The position numbers were made by a program, and so were the translations under genes. Positions 1 through 7,963 of a stretch of DNA of 36,774 nt are shown here, in pieces. Source of the stretch: Oscillospiraceae bacterium. GTDB taxonomy: Bacteria > Bacillota > Clostridia > Oscillospirales > Ruminococcaceae. A model generated the notes under the pieces. That model ran no database searches. It saw only the letters and a program-made list of their open reading frames with translations, and was not told where the DNA came from. The stretch covers positions 1-36,774 of the forward strand of contig JAGAJF010000082.1 of NCBI GenBank assembly GCA_017829005.1, in the 5' to 3' direction. Positions within the stretch are counted from its first letter, which is position 1; every line of letters starts with the position of its first letter.

Positions 1-225
1 CATAGGCATACAAACATTCTCGTGACCGGTAGCCTTGAACATACCGTCAAGAATGCGCTGAATATTCTCCCAGATAGCATAGCCGTAGGGTCTTATAACC
101 ATACAGCCCTTAACGCTTGTGTACTCAACAAGCTCCGCCTTTTTGCATATATCTGTGTACCATTTAGCAAAATCCTCGTCCATAGAGGTAATGGCGTCAA
201 CCATTTTTTTATTATCCTTAGCCAT
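1..225 (-). CDS. proS: Prolyl-tRNA synthetase, N-terminal 75 residues (partial)
   Basis: The gene reads off the left edge of the window, so only the first 75 codons are visible. The product charges tRNA-Pro with proline in the cytoplasm. The visible protein begins [19 protein letters not shown] and continues with [20 protein letters not shown] and then [15 protein letters not shown] recognise this as the start of the shorter, archaeal/eukaryote-like class II ProS, which many Firmicutes use; the [12 protein letters not shown] stretch leads into class II motif 1. The ATG at 225 is preceded at a normal distance by AAGGAG, which supports this start. The gene has its own promoter and a leader of about 180 nt, described separately. 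The C-terminal part cannot be assessed. Confidence 0.9.
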   Translation of the reverse strand, partial: MAKDNKKMVDAITSMDEDFAKWYTDICKKAELVEYTSVKGCMVIRPYGYAIWENIQRILDGMFKATGHENVCMPM

Positions 226-258
226 ATCAGATAAATCTCCTTTTATGAATATTAGCGA

Positions 259-285
259 GGGCGCTTCGTTCGGGACGAAGCGTCC
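259..285 (-). promoter_or_regulatory. Strong hairpin in the proS leader
   Basis: On the minus strand an inverted repeat with arms CGCTTCGT and ACGAAGCG around a CCCGA loop lies about 35 nt upstream of the proS start. The stem extends to 10 of 11 pairs. No U-run follows, so it is not a simple terminator. It may affect mRNA stability or access to the ribosome binding site. Confidence 0.55.
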
Positions 286-311
286 ACTTGTTTAAAAATC
301 AAAGATCCGAA

Positions 312-377
312 TCAAAAATCACCCTGCACCCTTTCGGGAAACCGACGGGCAAAAAAGCTGTAAACTCGGGCAGACAT
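312..377 (-). CDS. Possible 21-codon leader ORF upstream of proS
   Basis: Within the proS leader there is a short reading frame with an unusually good ribosome binding site: AAGGAGG lies 8 nt before the ATG at 377. It encodes a 21-residue arginine- and phenylalanine-rich peptide beginning MSARVYSFFARR and ends in TGA at 312-314. It contains only one proline codon, so it does not look like a classical proline attenuation peptide. It could be a regulatory upstream ORF or chance. Confidence that it is translated is low to moderate. Confidence 0.3.
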   Translation of the reverse strand: MSARVYSFFARRFPERVQGDF

Positions 378-412
378 CACCGCCGCCTCCTTTCGGGAAA
401 ATGTGCGTATAC

Positions 413-441
413 ATTATACCACATTTCAATGTCTATTGCAA
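413..441 (-). promoter_or_regulatory. Sigma-A-type promoter for proS
   Basis: Read on the minus strand: -35 TTGCAA (436-441), a 17-nt spacer, and -10 TATAAT (413-418). The -10 is preceded by TGG, which fits an extended -10. It points at proS and implies a leader of roughly 180 nt. Confidence 0.75.
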
Positions 442-481
442 GCACTTTAAGAAATTTTGCAGGAGTCTCATTTGCAGCCTG

Positions 482-772
482 TCATTCCCCGCTGCCGTCC
501 TTTTTCTCCTTCGCAAGCTTCATAACCTCAACATAGATAGCCGCCACCACCGAATACATCTCGGGGGGTATGCCCTGACCTACATCAAGCATCGTAAGCA
601 CAGCCGCCGCGCTGTCGTCCCTGTAGATGGGAACGCCGCTTTCGTCCGCAAGGGAGATTATCCTTTCGGCGGCGTGTCCGTGTCCCGCAGCAACAACAAT
701 GGGACTGTAGTCCTTTTCGGGATTGTATTTGAGTGCCACCGCCGCACTTTTTTTTATATCAGACTTTGACAT
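482..772 (-). CDS. Stand-alone FlhB C-terminal-domain homologue (YlqH/FhlB type)
   Basis: This 96-residue protein matches the cytoplasmic C-terminal domain of FlhB, the flagellar export switch protein, without any membrane part. Recognisable pieces are VALKYNPEKDYSPIVVAAG, ERIISLADESGVPIYRD and GQGIPPEMYSVVAAIYVEV. The last resembles the VGQEIPEELY region of FlhB. The protein starts just where the FlhB segment after the self-cleaving NPTH motif would begin. Small proteins of this kind (YlqH in Bacillus subtilis) occur beside FliK-like genes. They are thought to stand in for, or modulate, the cleaved FlhB C-terminus in export-substrate switching. Its start overlaps the end of the upstream FliK-like gene by 14 nt, so the two are probably translationally coupled. 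The family is clear; the precise role is inferred. Confidence 0.82.
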   Translation of the reverse strand: MSKSDIKKSAAVALKYNPEKDYSPIVVAAGHGHAAERIISLADESGVPIYRDDSAAAVLTMLDVGQGIPPEMYSVVAAIYVEVMKLAKEKKDGSGE

Positions 773-2663
773 TCAGTCCACCCCTTTGACTGCCAAGCTT
801 CGGAAATACCTGATCGAGAGACCTTTTTTCTTTAAGTCCCTCCACAAGAGCGGCGGAAACGTGATAACCGTTTGCCTCCGCTATTTTCGGGATAGTCTCC
901 CTGATGGGCGCAAAAGCGCTTTCAAGCTTCTCGGGACACAGGAGCATTACCGTCATATTCCTGTCCTGCTCGTATATCTCCAGCTCGAAATAGCCTGTGT
1001 CCTCGATATCAAAGCAGAGAAGCATATGGGAGCCTGCCTCGCCGCCGCTGTGAGAACCTTTTTTCTTATTTTCGATAAGCTCCTCCGCTTTGGGGTCAAC
1101 CCACAGCTCTCCGAAGGCTCTTATGCCGAATGCGTCCAGAGGAACGAACTGATGGATAAGGGGCGTGAATACCCCGGGAGCTGTGAGCATATTCTGCACC
1201 ATATCGCTTTTGGTGGCTCCCGAAAGGGAGTGAAGAATGCTGCTGTTTATATTCTTTGAAAGAAAATCCGTAAGAGTTTCCATTGAGGTCGCGGCGGATA
1301 TTTTATACTCACCGCTCTGAGCCATCTCACCCAAAGCCGTGTTTAAACCTTGTGCAAGGCTTATCATCTTCTCGCTGCTTTCGCTGTCGATATTCTCAAG
1401 GATAACGTTAAGACGGTCGATAAGAGCGTCAAGGTCCTTTGTGGCTTCAAGCTCGTTGAATATAGTCTGGAGTGCGCTTCTCATTGCGGGAGTGTTGGGG
1501 ATAACGGCACCAAGAAGCTTTCTGACAGCTTCATCTCCCTCGGTAAAATCCACCGTTGAAAGCACTCTTGTAAGAGTGTCCTCGGGGATACGGGCAGCCA
1601 TATGCTTTGCTCCCGCCGCAAGAAGATTTACGGCAGAGCGCAGTCCCGCTTCGTGAGAGGCAGTCTCGGAGCTTATGAGAGAAGCCTGCTTTGCTTCGGG
1701 GGGGAGATACTCATTGCCCTTTATATAGCTGTCAAACAGCTTTTCCAGATTTTCCGCAAGGGGAAGGGTCTTGTCAAGCCCCATTTTTTCCACCGTTTCG
1801 GGAGGGACATCAAGGCTTTCGGTCATCATTAAGAGGGAGTCAAAGCTTTCCCTCAGAGCCTCGGGGTCATCATTATATCGGGACATATTATGAACGATAA
1901 GAGGGAGAAGATTTTTCGTATTGTCATTCAAAAGGAGACTGTGCTCGGTAAAGCCCAGAAGCTTTAACAGAGTGGGCTTCAAGGACGTGAAATTTGCGGC
2001 TGCATCGGGTCCCGAAAGGGCTTTTGAGGCTGCCGCCAGCTCATCGGAAACTGCCTTACTGGGCGCCGCTTCAAGAGAAAGAAATTTGAAATTTGAGGAG
2101 AGAGATCTCAGTATCTCGTCCTTTGAGGAAACATTTGCCGCAGCCTTTGCAAAATCAGCCACAGCGGCTTTAAGCTCCTCCGCTCCCCCAAATCCGTCCT
2201 TGGCGGAAAGATCTACGATATCCTTTAAAACGCTCCAGAGCTTATCCCCGAAAATGGTGGCGTTTTTCTGCTGTGCAGCCATGTCCGACGCAAGATTTGA
2301 CGGGGTGAGCATTACCTCCGAGGCAAACTCCGTCAGCTTGCTGAGAGCCTCGGCATCACCGCTTTCCTTCACAAGGTTGAGAGCTTCCGTGGAGATAAGC
2401 TCCTTGGCAGCGTTCAAAGCAGAGGATGGATTTTTCACAGCGTCCGCAGAGGAACGCATAAGCGCTCCGCCGCCTTCGTCCTTGAGGTTTCGCTCGGCAT
2501 TTTCTCCGCCTCTGTCGTTGGTCTTTACCACCTGAGTCTGGTTGCCGAGGTCAAACACCTGTCCCGTAGGGTTCTGCTGTACATCATTATGACGGTTATG
2601 GTTATTATTCTGGGCATAGTCTCTCGGGGCGGTGGGCGTGGTTATCTGTATAAGCTCGGACAC
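759..2663 (-). CDS. Large FliK-like flagellar protein
   Basis: The 634-residue protein has a polar N-terminus rich in Asn and Gln (QNNNHNRHNDVQQN). A long alanine/leucine/serine-rich helical middle follows. A more globular end, from about residue 520, contains GSHMLLCFDIEDTGYFELEI and NMTVMLLCPEKL. A long unstructured or helical body with a compact C-terminal domain is the architecture of FliK hook-length rulers. In B. subtilis the equivalent position upstream of ylqH is held by ylqG, a FliK-like gene. I infer a role in hook length control or substrate switching from this architecture and from the coupled FlhB-like gene; I do not see a decisive FliK motif. The start is the GTG at 2663, preceded by AAGGGGGG. 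A promoter lies 40 nt upstream, divergent from cheA. Confidence 0.55.
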   Translation of the reverse strand: MSELIQITTPTAPRDYAQNNNHNRHNDVQQNPTGQVFDLGNQTQVVKTNDRGGENAERNLKDEGGGALMRSSADAVKNPSSALNAAKELISTEALNLVKESGDAEALSKLTEFASEVMLTPSNLASDMAAQQKNATIFGDKLWSVLKDIVDLSAKDGFGGAEELKAAVADFAKAAANVSSKDEILRSLSSNFKFLSLEAAPSKAVSDELAAASKALSGPDAAANFTSLKPTLLKLLGFTEHSLLLNDNTKNLLPLIVHNMSRYNDDPEALRESFDSLLMMTESLDVPPETVEKMGLDKTLPLAENLEKLFDSYIKGNEYLPPEAKQASLISSETASHEAGLRSAVNLLAAGAKHMAARIPEDTLTRVLSTVDFTEGDEAVRKLLGAVIPNTPAMRSALQTIFNELEATKDLDALIDRLNVILENIDSESSEKMISLAQGLNTALGEMAQSGEYKISAATSMETLTDFLSKNINSSILHSLSGATKSDMVQNMLTAPGVFTPLIHQFVPLDAFGIRAFGELWVDPKAEELIENKKKGSHSGGEAGSHMLLCFDIEDTGYFELEIYEQDRNMTVMLLCPEKLESAFAPIRETIPKIAEANGYHVSAALVEGLKEKRSLDQVFPKLGSQRGGLNVKV

Positions 2664-2703
2664 TGTTTATCCCCCCTTCGGGTATAAATAATTATTCAGT
2701 TTA

Positions 2704-2733
2704 ATTTTATCACATTTTAATCACATTTTTCAA
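2704..2733 (-). promoter_or_regulatory. Promoter for the FliK-like/FlhB-like pair
   Basis: On the minus strand: -35 TTGAAA (2728-2733), an 18-nt spacer, and -10 TAAAAT (2704-2709), preceded by TGA as in an extended -10. It sits in an AT-rich intergenic stretch and points at the GTG at 2663. Confidence 0.5.
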
Positions 2734-2828
2734 CGTTTACGGGGTCAATTTTTTGATTTTTGTTAAAATTGCCCTAAAAATGCTCCGATTTTTTTCAAGT
2801 CTTATAAATATTATCTTTAAAAATATGC

Positions 2829-2857
2829 TTGTAGTTAATGAATTTTTATAGTATAAT
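2829..2857 (+). promoter_or_regulatory. Promoter for the cheA operon
   Basis: -35 TTGTAG (2829-2834), a 17-nt spacer, and -10 TATAAT (2852-2857). The resulting transcript would have a leader of about 180 nt before cheA. The promoter is divergent from that of the FliK-like gene. Confidence 0.65.
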
Positions 2858-2875
2858 ATTAAGTGTATAGTTTTG

Positions 2876-2955
2876 CCGACCCGTATATCCCTTCGGGTGG
2901 ACAAACGTTTTGCGGAATAATGCAGCTTGCCGTTTACATAACGGTCTGCCGTTAT
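2876..2955 (+). promoter_or_regulatory. Structured cheA leader with two hairpins
   Basis: Two stem-loops are visible in the untranslated leader. The first pairs CCGACCCG with CGGGTGG, with one bulged G, near 2876-2901. The second is a perfect 7-bp stem, ATAACGG/CCGTTAT, around a TCTG loop near 2938-2955. Neither is followed by a U-run. I could not match the leader to a riboswitch class. It may have a regulatory role, but that is unproven. Confidence 0.35.
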
Positions 2956-3042
2956 ACTATATTTTATACTATTATTATAAACTCTGCGGAAAGGGTTTTG
3001 CACTGCTTAGGGCATTGCCCCACAGAAAGGACGGTAAACATA

Positions 3043-5481
3043 ATGGCTCGGTTTGAAGCAGGTATGGAATCAATGGTGGATATGTACATATTTGAAACCA
3101 CTTCGCTCCTGGAGCAGCTTGACCAGATCTTAATGAAAACAGAAAACGAGAACAGCTTCGGTGAAGAGGAGATCAATGAGATCTTCCGCATAATGCACAC
3201 CATTAAAGGCTCCTCGGCAATGATGGGACTTGACAATATGTCTCACCTCGCCCACGCTATCGAGGATATGTTCTACATCGTAAGAGAGGATAACCCTGTC
3301 ATTTCCGATATGCGCTCCCTCTATGACCTGGTGTTCACCGCTTCCGACCTTCTCAAGGCGGAGATAGACCTGGTCCAGGACGAGGACAGCGAGCCTACGG
3401 ATTTCAGCGAGCAGATGAACAAGATCAAGAATTTTGCCGCTATGCTCAAAAGCGGAGAAGCTTCCGCTCCCGCAGCTCCTGCAGCTTCCGATGCTCCCGC
3501 ACAGTCCCCCGCACCCGCTGTCGAAAAGCCCGCTCCTGCGGCTGACCCCGGGGAAATGATAACCGTTACCATGGGCGGCGACAACAGCACCACTGTCAAG
3601 GTGACCTTCGAAGATGACTGCAAGATGGAAAATCTCCGCGCTCTTCTGGTTATCAACAACATCAGAAACGAATGCTCCATGCTCAAATTCGAGCCTGAGG
3701 ATATCGAGGATAATTCCGATACCGCAAAGGTCATTGTGGAAAACGGTTTTATCATTCATTTCACCCCCGCTCAGACCACTTCCGAGGACATTATCAGCCT
3801 TATCGGCAGCACCATGAACGTTAAAAACTGCGAGGTACTTTCCATGGGCGGCGAAAAGACCGCCGAAGTCCCTGCATACACCCTCACCACCGCAAAGGTG
3901 GAGTTTGCGGAGGACTGCAAGATGGAAAATCTCCGTGCGCTCCTTGTGGTAAACAACATTCGTGAAGAGTGCGACGAGCTGGCTTTCGTTCCTTCGGACA
4001 TCGAAACAAATCAGTCCACCGCCCAGACTATCAGAGACAACGGATTTATCGTTCATTTCAAGTCGGGCTACGGCGATGACGCTATTCTTAAAATTATCGG
4101 TGAGACCGCAAACGTTGCAAGCGTTACCGTTCTGAAAACAGGTTCGGATACTCCTCCCGCTGCGGCTCCCACTCAAAAGGCAGAGGCTCCCAAAACGGAG
4201 GAAAAGGCTGCAACCGCTCCCAAGGCAGAGACTGCTCCCGCTCCCAAGCCCGAAAGCAAGCCTGCCGAGAAAAAGCCTGCGGAAAACAAGGCATCCGGCG
4301 GCGCAAAGCAGTCCCTTATCAGCGTAAATCTTTACAAGCTCGACCAGCTTCTCGATATGGTGGGCGAAATAGTTATCACCGAGGCTATGGTAACCTCCAA
4401 CCCCGACCTCAAGGGTCTGAGGCTGGATAATTTCCAGAAGGCTGCAAGACAGCTTCGAAAGCTCAATTCCGAGCTTCAGGATATAGTTATGTCTATCCGA
4501 ATGGTACCCATTTCGGGCGCATTCAACAAGATGACCCGTATCGTCCGCGATATGAAGGTAAAGCTTAACAAGGACGTTGACCTTATTTTCGAGGGCGAGG
4601 AGACCGAGGTGGACAAGTCCATCATCGACAATCTGAACGATCCCCTTATGCACATGGTAAGAAACTCCATGGATCACGGTATTGAGGAAACTGCCGAGGA
4701 TCGTATCGCTGCAGGCAAGAACCCCAAGGGAAAGATAACCCTTTCCGCTTACAGCTCCTCGGGAGAGGTCGTTATCGTAGTAGCCGATGACGGTATGGGT
4801 ATGAATCCCGAAAAGCTCCTTGACAAGGCTGAACGAAACGGCATCCTCACAAAGCCCCGTACCGAATACACCGAAAAGGAAGCTCTGGGTCTTATTATGC
4901 TCCCCGGCTTCTCCACCAACGAGACCGTTACCGAATACTCGGGAAGAGGCGTTGGCATGGACGTTGTGCGCCAGAACATCGAAAAGTGCGGCGGCACCGT
5001 TTCCGTTGAATCGAAGCTTGGCGAGGGCACAAGCTTTATCATAAAGATACCCCTCTCCCTCTCCATTGTTGACGGAATGGAGGTTTCTGTGGGCAGCTCC
5101 ATATTCACCATTCCCATAAGCTACATCAAGGAATCCTTCAAGCTGAGACCAAACCAGATACTCAGAGACACCGACGGCAGAGAAATGGTTATGATAAGAG
5201 GCGAATGCTACCCCCTTATCCGCCTTTACGAGCTTTATGACTTGGACGGCGCAGAAACAGACCTCTATTCGGGAATCATCATTCTCGTGGAGTCAGACGG
5301 AAAGTGCGCCTGCCTCCTGGCTGACGAGCTTATCGGCGAGCAGCAGGTCGTTGTAAAGCCTTTCCCACCCCTGCTCAACAATTTCAATGTCAAGCAGAAC
5401 GGTATGTCCGGCTGCTCCATTCTGGGCGACGGCTCCATTACCATCATTCTTGACATCAGCAACATTATTTCGGATTTTTAA
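3043..5481 (+). CDS. cheA: Chemotaxis histidine kinase CheA with duplicated P2-like region
   Basis: CheA takes signals from chemoreceptors, autophosphorylates, and passes phosphate to CheY and CheB. The 812-residue protein starts with a P1/HPt domain whose phospho-accepting histidine is His52 in IMHTIKGSSAMMG. An Ala/Pro-rich linker follows. Two tandem copies of an ~84-residue domain come next (about 183-266 and 282-364), each with DCKMENLRALLV, and they occupy the P2 (CheY/CheB docking) position. After a second Ala/Pro/Lys linker come the P3 dimerisation domain (from about 422), the P4 kinase domain with N box MVRNSMDHGIE (about 537), ADDGMGM and GRGVGMDVV, and the CheW-like P5 domain to the end. 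I chose the ATG at 3043 because GAAAGGA precedes it and homology starts there; the frame is open upstream but non-homologous. It is the first gene of the chemotaxis operon and is followed 19 nt later by cheW. Confidence 0.95.
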   Translation: MARFEAGMESMVDMYIFETTSLLEQLDQILMKTENENSFGEEEINEIFRIMHTIKGSSAMMGLDNMSHLAHAIEDMFYIVREDNPVISDMRSLYDLVFTASDLLKAEIDLVQDEDSEPTDFSEQMNKIKNFAAMLKSGEASAPAAPAASDAPAQSPAPAVEKPAPAADPGEMITVTMGGDNSTTVKVTFEDDCKMENLRALLVINNIRNECSMLKFEPEDIEDNSDTAKVIVENGFIIHFTPAQTTSEDIISLIGSTMNVKNCEVLSMGGEKTAEVPAYTLTTAKVEFAEDCKMENLRALLVVNNIREECDELAFVPSDIETNQSTAQTIRDNGFIVHFKSGYGDDAILKIIGETANVASVTVLKTGSDTPPAAAPTQKAEAPKTEEKAATAPKAETAPAPKPESKPAEKKPAENKASGGAKQSLISVNLYKLDQLLDMVGEIVITEAMVTSNPDLKGLRLDNFQKAARQLRKLNSELQDIVMSIRMVPISGAFNKMTRIVRDMKVKLNKDVDLIFEGEETEVDKSIIDNLNDPLMHMVRNSMDHGIEETAEDRIAAGKNPKGKITLSAYSSSGEVVIVVADDGMGMNPEKLLDKAERNGILTKPRTEYTEKEALGLIMLPGFSTNETVTEYSGRGVGMDVVRQNIEKCGGTVSVESKLGEGTSFIIKIPLSLSIVDGMEVSVGSSIFTIPISYIKESFKLRPNQILRDTDGREMVMIRGECYPLIRLYELYDLDGAETDLYSGIIILVESDGKCACLLADELIGEQQVVVKPFPPLLNNFNVKQNGMSGCSILGDGSITIILDISNIISDF

Positions 5482-5500
5482 GTTCGGGGAGGTTTAAGCT

Positions 5501-5968
5501 ATGAGCAATATCACCAAGGAAGAAAACAAGGATTTCGGCTCCGCAGGCGGCGAGGTGCTTCTCTTCACCATCGACGATGTGGTTTACGGAATTGAAATTA
5601 AATACATAAACGAGATAATCGGCATTGAACAGATAACTGTTGTTCCCAAGGTCCCCGATTACATCAAGGGAATCATAAATCTCCGAGGCAAGACCGTTCC
5701 CATCATCAGTGTGAGAAAGCGCTTCGGCAAGGAGGAGATACCCTACGATGAGCGCACCTGCATCATAGTTCTCGAGTTCGACGGAAGCAATCAGGCAGGC
5801 ATTATCGTGGACAGAGTAAGAGAGGTCACTCAGGCAAAGCCCGAGGAGATCTGCGTTACTCCCGCAAACAAAAACGTCAACACTAATCACTACATCAAAA
5901 ATATTATCGAGAATGCCGAGGGGATCAAGCTCCTCCTTAACTGCGAAAAGCTTGTTATGGAGCAGTGA
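5501..5968 (+). CDS. cheW: Chemotaxis coupling protein CheW (first copy)
   Basis: CheW links chemoreceptors to CheA in the signalling array. The 155-residue protein has the family hallmarks: EVLLFTIDDVVYGIEI near the N-terminus, PDYIKGIINLRGKTVPII in the middle, and RTCIIVLEFDG followed by AGIIVDRVREVT. The start is supported by GGGAGG upstream. It lies directly downstream of cheA. A 91-nt gap to cheR contains a small hairpin (TACGGGAC paired with GTCCGTA near 5991-6009, one bulged G) with no U-run. A second, diverged CheW is encoded at the end of this operon. Confidence 0.95.
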   Translation: MSNITKEENKDFGSAGGEVLLFTIDDVVYGIEIKYINEIIGIEQITVVPKVPDYIKGIINLRGKTVPIISVRKRFGKEEIPYDERTCIIVLEFDGSNQAGIIVDRVREVTQAKPEEICVTPANKNVNTNHYIKNIIENAEGIKLLLNCEKLVMEQ

Positions 5969-6059
5969 TCCCTTTCGGAAGGAATTTGGCTACGGGACTT
6001 GCGTCCGTAATTTCCCGGCGCAATTTCACCTCTCGGGAAAGGACAGGGTTTGAGAAACA

Positions 6060-6869
6060 ATGCTGAAGCTTACAGATAATGATTTTATCCGTCTTGTAGA
6101 ATTCATAAAAACAAACTACGGAATAAATCTTGAGAAAAAACGTGTCCTTATCGAAGGACGTCTTACGGGGATAGTAGCCTCAACCGGCTTCGATAATTTC
6201 ACCGACTACATCAATTATGCACTCAGCGACAGCAGCGGAAAGGAAACTATCCGTCTGGTAAACAAGCTCACCACAAACCACACCTTCTTTATGCGTGAGC
6301 CTGAGCATTTCAAATTTCTTGAAAGCACTGTGCTGCCCTACATTGAGTCCTCTGTCAGAGACAAGGACGCCCGCATATGGTGCGCCGCCTCCTCCACAGG
6401 TCAGGAGCCGTACACCATCGCTATGACCATTGACGAATACTTCGGCGGAAGAAAGGCAGGCTGGGACACAACTATCCTCGCCACCGACCTTGATACCGAC
6501 GTTCTTCGCACCGCAAAGGCAGGCATTTACTCCAAGGATATGCTGGAGGGACTGCCGCCTAAGTGGGTGGATAACTACTTCAAGCGCATCGACGGCGATA
6601 ATTACCAGGTCATCGACAGGATAAGAAATGAGGTCGTTTTCAAGAAATTCAACCTTATGGACCCTATCGTCTGCAAGAAGCCCTTCGACCTGATAAGCTG
6701 CCGCAACGTTATGATCTATTTTGACGCCCAGACCAAAAATGCCCTTATTGAACGCTTTTACGACGTTACCAAAAAAGGCGGCTATCTTTTTATCGGTCAC
6801 GCCGAAAACGTTTCGAGGGACACAAGATATTCTTACATAAAGCCCGCCATATACAGACGGGAAAAATAA
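6060..6869 (+). CDS. cheR: Chemoreceptor glutamate methyltransferase CheR
   Basis: CheR uses S-adenosylmethionine to methylate glutamates on chemoreceptors, which sets adaptation. The 269-residue length is normal. The helical N-terminal domain (about 1-75) contains NKLTTNHTFFMREPEHF. The Rossmann-type catalytic domain carries the SAM-binding stretch IWCAASSTGQEPYTIAM (family form WSAGCSTGEEPYS), ATDLDTDVL, SCRNVMIYFD and FIGHAENVS. The ribosome binding site is a modest GAAAGGACAGGG set somewhat far from the ATG. It sits between cheW and cheB, as expected for the methylation branch. Confidence 0.95.
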   Translation: MLKLTDNDFIRLVEFIKTNYGINLEKKRVLIEGRLTGIVASTGFDNFTDYINYALSDSSGKETIRLVNKLTTNHTFFMREPEHFKFLESTVLPYIESSVRDKDARIWCAASSTGQEPYTIAMTIDEYFGGRKAGWDTTILATDLDTDVLRTAKAGIYSKDMLEGLPPKWVDNYFKRIDGDNYQVIDRIRNEVVFKKFNLMDPIVCKKPFDLISCRNVMIYFDAQTKNALIERFYDVTKKGGYLFIGHAENVSRDTRYSYIKPAIYRREK

Positions 6870-6896
6870 TTACAGGCAGCGAGGTATAGCAAAGCA

Positions 6897-7958
6897 ATGA
6901 TCAAGGTTCTCATAGTAGACGACTCTCTGGTTTTCTCGGAGCTGCTGAAAAAAAAGCTTTCGGAATACAGCGGCATAAAAATAGTCGGAACTGCCTCAAA
7001 CCCCTATGAGGCAAGGGACAAGATCCTTGAGTTTGAGCCCGACATTATGACGCTTGATATCGAAATGCCCCGAATGGACGGTGTGAAATTCTTAAAAAGA
7101 CTTCTCCCCCAGTACCCATTGCCTGTTATAATGATCTCCTCCCGTGAGGACAAGGCAGAGGAGGCTGTCAAGGCAGGAGCAGTGTCATTCCGCGTAAAGC
7201 CCGATGCTTCCGACCCTGTAAAGGTAAGCGGTTTTATCCGTGACGTTGCCTCGGATATCACAAAGATATGCACAAGAAATTCGTCCTCCTTCCATGCAGA
7301 TCTGCCAAGCCATGCAGAGCTGCCGAGAAGCGGCGCTCCCGAAAAGCCCGTCAGACCCGCCGATAATAACAAGGGCGGCATTGAGATAATTGCTCTTGGT
7401 GCTTCCACAGGCGGAACGGACGCTCTTGAAAAGGTCATCCTTGGACTTCCCAAGGACTGTCCCCCGGTTATCATCACCCAGCATATGCCCCCCGTGTTTA
7501 CAAAAATGTACGCCGAGCGTCTTAACCGCAGCTCATCATTTGCGGTTTTTGAAGCAACAGACGGAATGCGGCTCAAAAAGGGTATGTGCGTTATCGCCGC
7601 AGGCGGTTTCCATATGGAGCTTCACAAGGACTCCAAGGGATATTTCATATCCAGCAAGGAGGGTGAAAAGGTCTCGGGTCACTGTCCTTCGGTGGACGTT
7701 ATGTTCACAAGCGTGGCAAAATGCGCAGGCAAGGCTGCCGCTGCCGCTCTCCTTACAGGAATGGGCGCAGACGGTGCAAAGGGACTTCTGCTTATCCGTC
7801 AGTCAGGCGGATATACCATCGGTCAGAACAAGGAGACCTGCGTGGTATACGGTATGCCCATGGAGGCATATAAATTAGGCGCAGTCTGCGAAGAGGCTCC
7901 CCTTGAGGAGATAAGCAGCCTGCTTAAAAAGAAATTGAACTATCCCGAAAGGAGCTGA
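6897..7958 (+). CDS. cheB: Chemoreceptor methylesterase/deamidase CheB
   Basis: CheB removes receptor methyl groups and can deamidate receptor glutamines; phosphorylation by CheA activates it. The 353-residue protein has an N-terminal receiver domain with the acidic pair in VLIVDDS, phospho-acceptor Asp54 in TLDIEMPRMDG, and the conserved lysine in FRVKP. After a linker, the methylesterase domain begins near residue 162. It carries the catalytic triad Ser170 (ALGASTGGTDAL), His196 (ITQHMPP) and Asp292 (TGMGADGAKG). All key residues are present, so it should be active. It starts 27 nt after cheR and is followed 5 nt later by a second cheW. Confidence 0.96.
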   Translation: MIKVLIVDDSLVFSELLKKKLSEYSGIKIVGTASNPYEARDKILEFEPDIMTLDIEMPRMDGVKFLKRLLPQYPLPVIMISSREDKAEEAVKAGAVSFRVKPDASDPVKVSGFIRDVASDITKICTRNSSSFHADLPSHAELPRSGAPEKPVRPADNNKGGIEIIALGASTGGTDALEKVILGLPKDCPPVIITQHMPPVFTKMYAERLNRSSSFAVFEATDGMRLKKGMCVIAAGGFHMELHKDSKGYFISSKEGEKVSGHCPSVDVMFTSVAKCAGKAAAAALLTGMGADGAKGLLLIRQSGGYTIGQNKETCVVYGMPMEAYKLGAVCEEAPLEEISSLLKKKLNYPERS

Positions 7959-7963
7959 GCTTT

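Noticed and set aside
226..412. Proline T-box before proS
   Set aside because: No GGGTGGNACCGCG-like box on the minus strand and no terminator with a U-run; only a weak resemblance around CGTCCC.
2863..3042. 60-residue N-terminal extension of CheA
   Set aside because: The frame is open, but the extra residues are not CheA-like, its ATG overlaps the probable transcription start, and GAAAGGA precedes the ATG at 3043.
2858..3042. c-di-GMP-I (GEMM) riboswitch before cheA
   Set aside because: The conserved GCAAACC and GACGCAAAGCC-type words and the tetraloop-receptor layout are absent.
3130..4677. 515-codon open frame antisense to cheA
   Set aside because: It is the mirror of a gene with strong codon bias. 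The translation resembles no family, lacks a ribosome binding site and overlaps the clear CheA reading completely.
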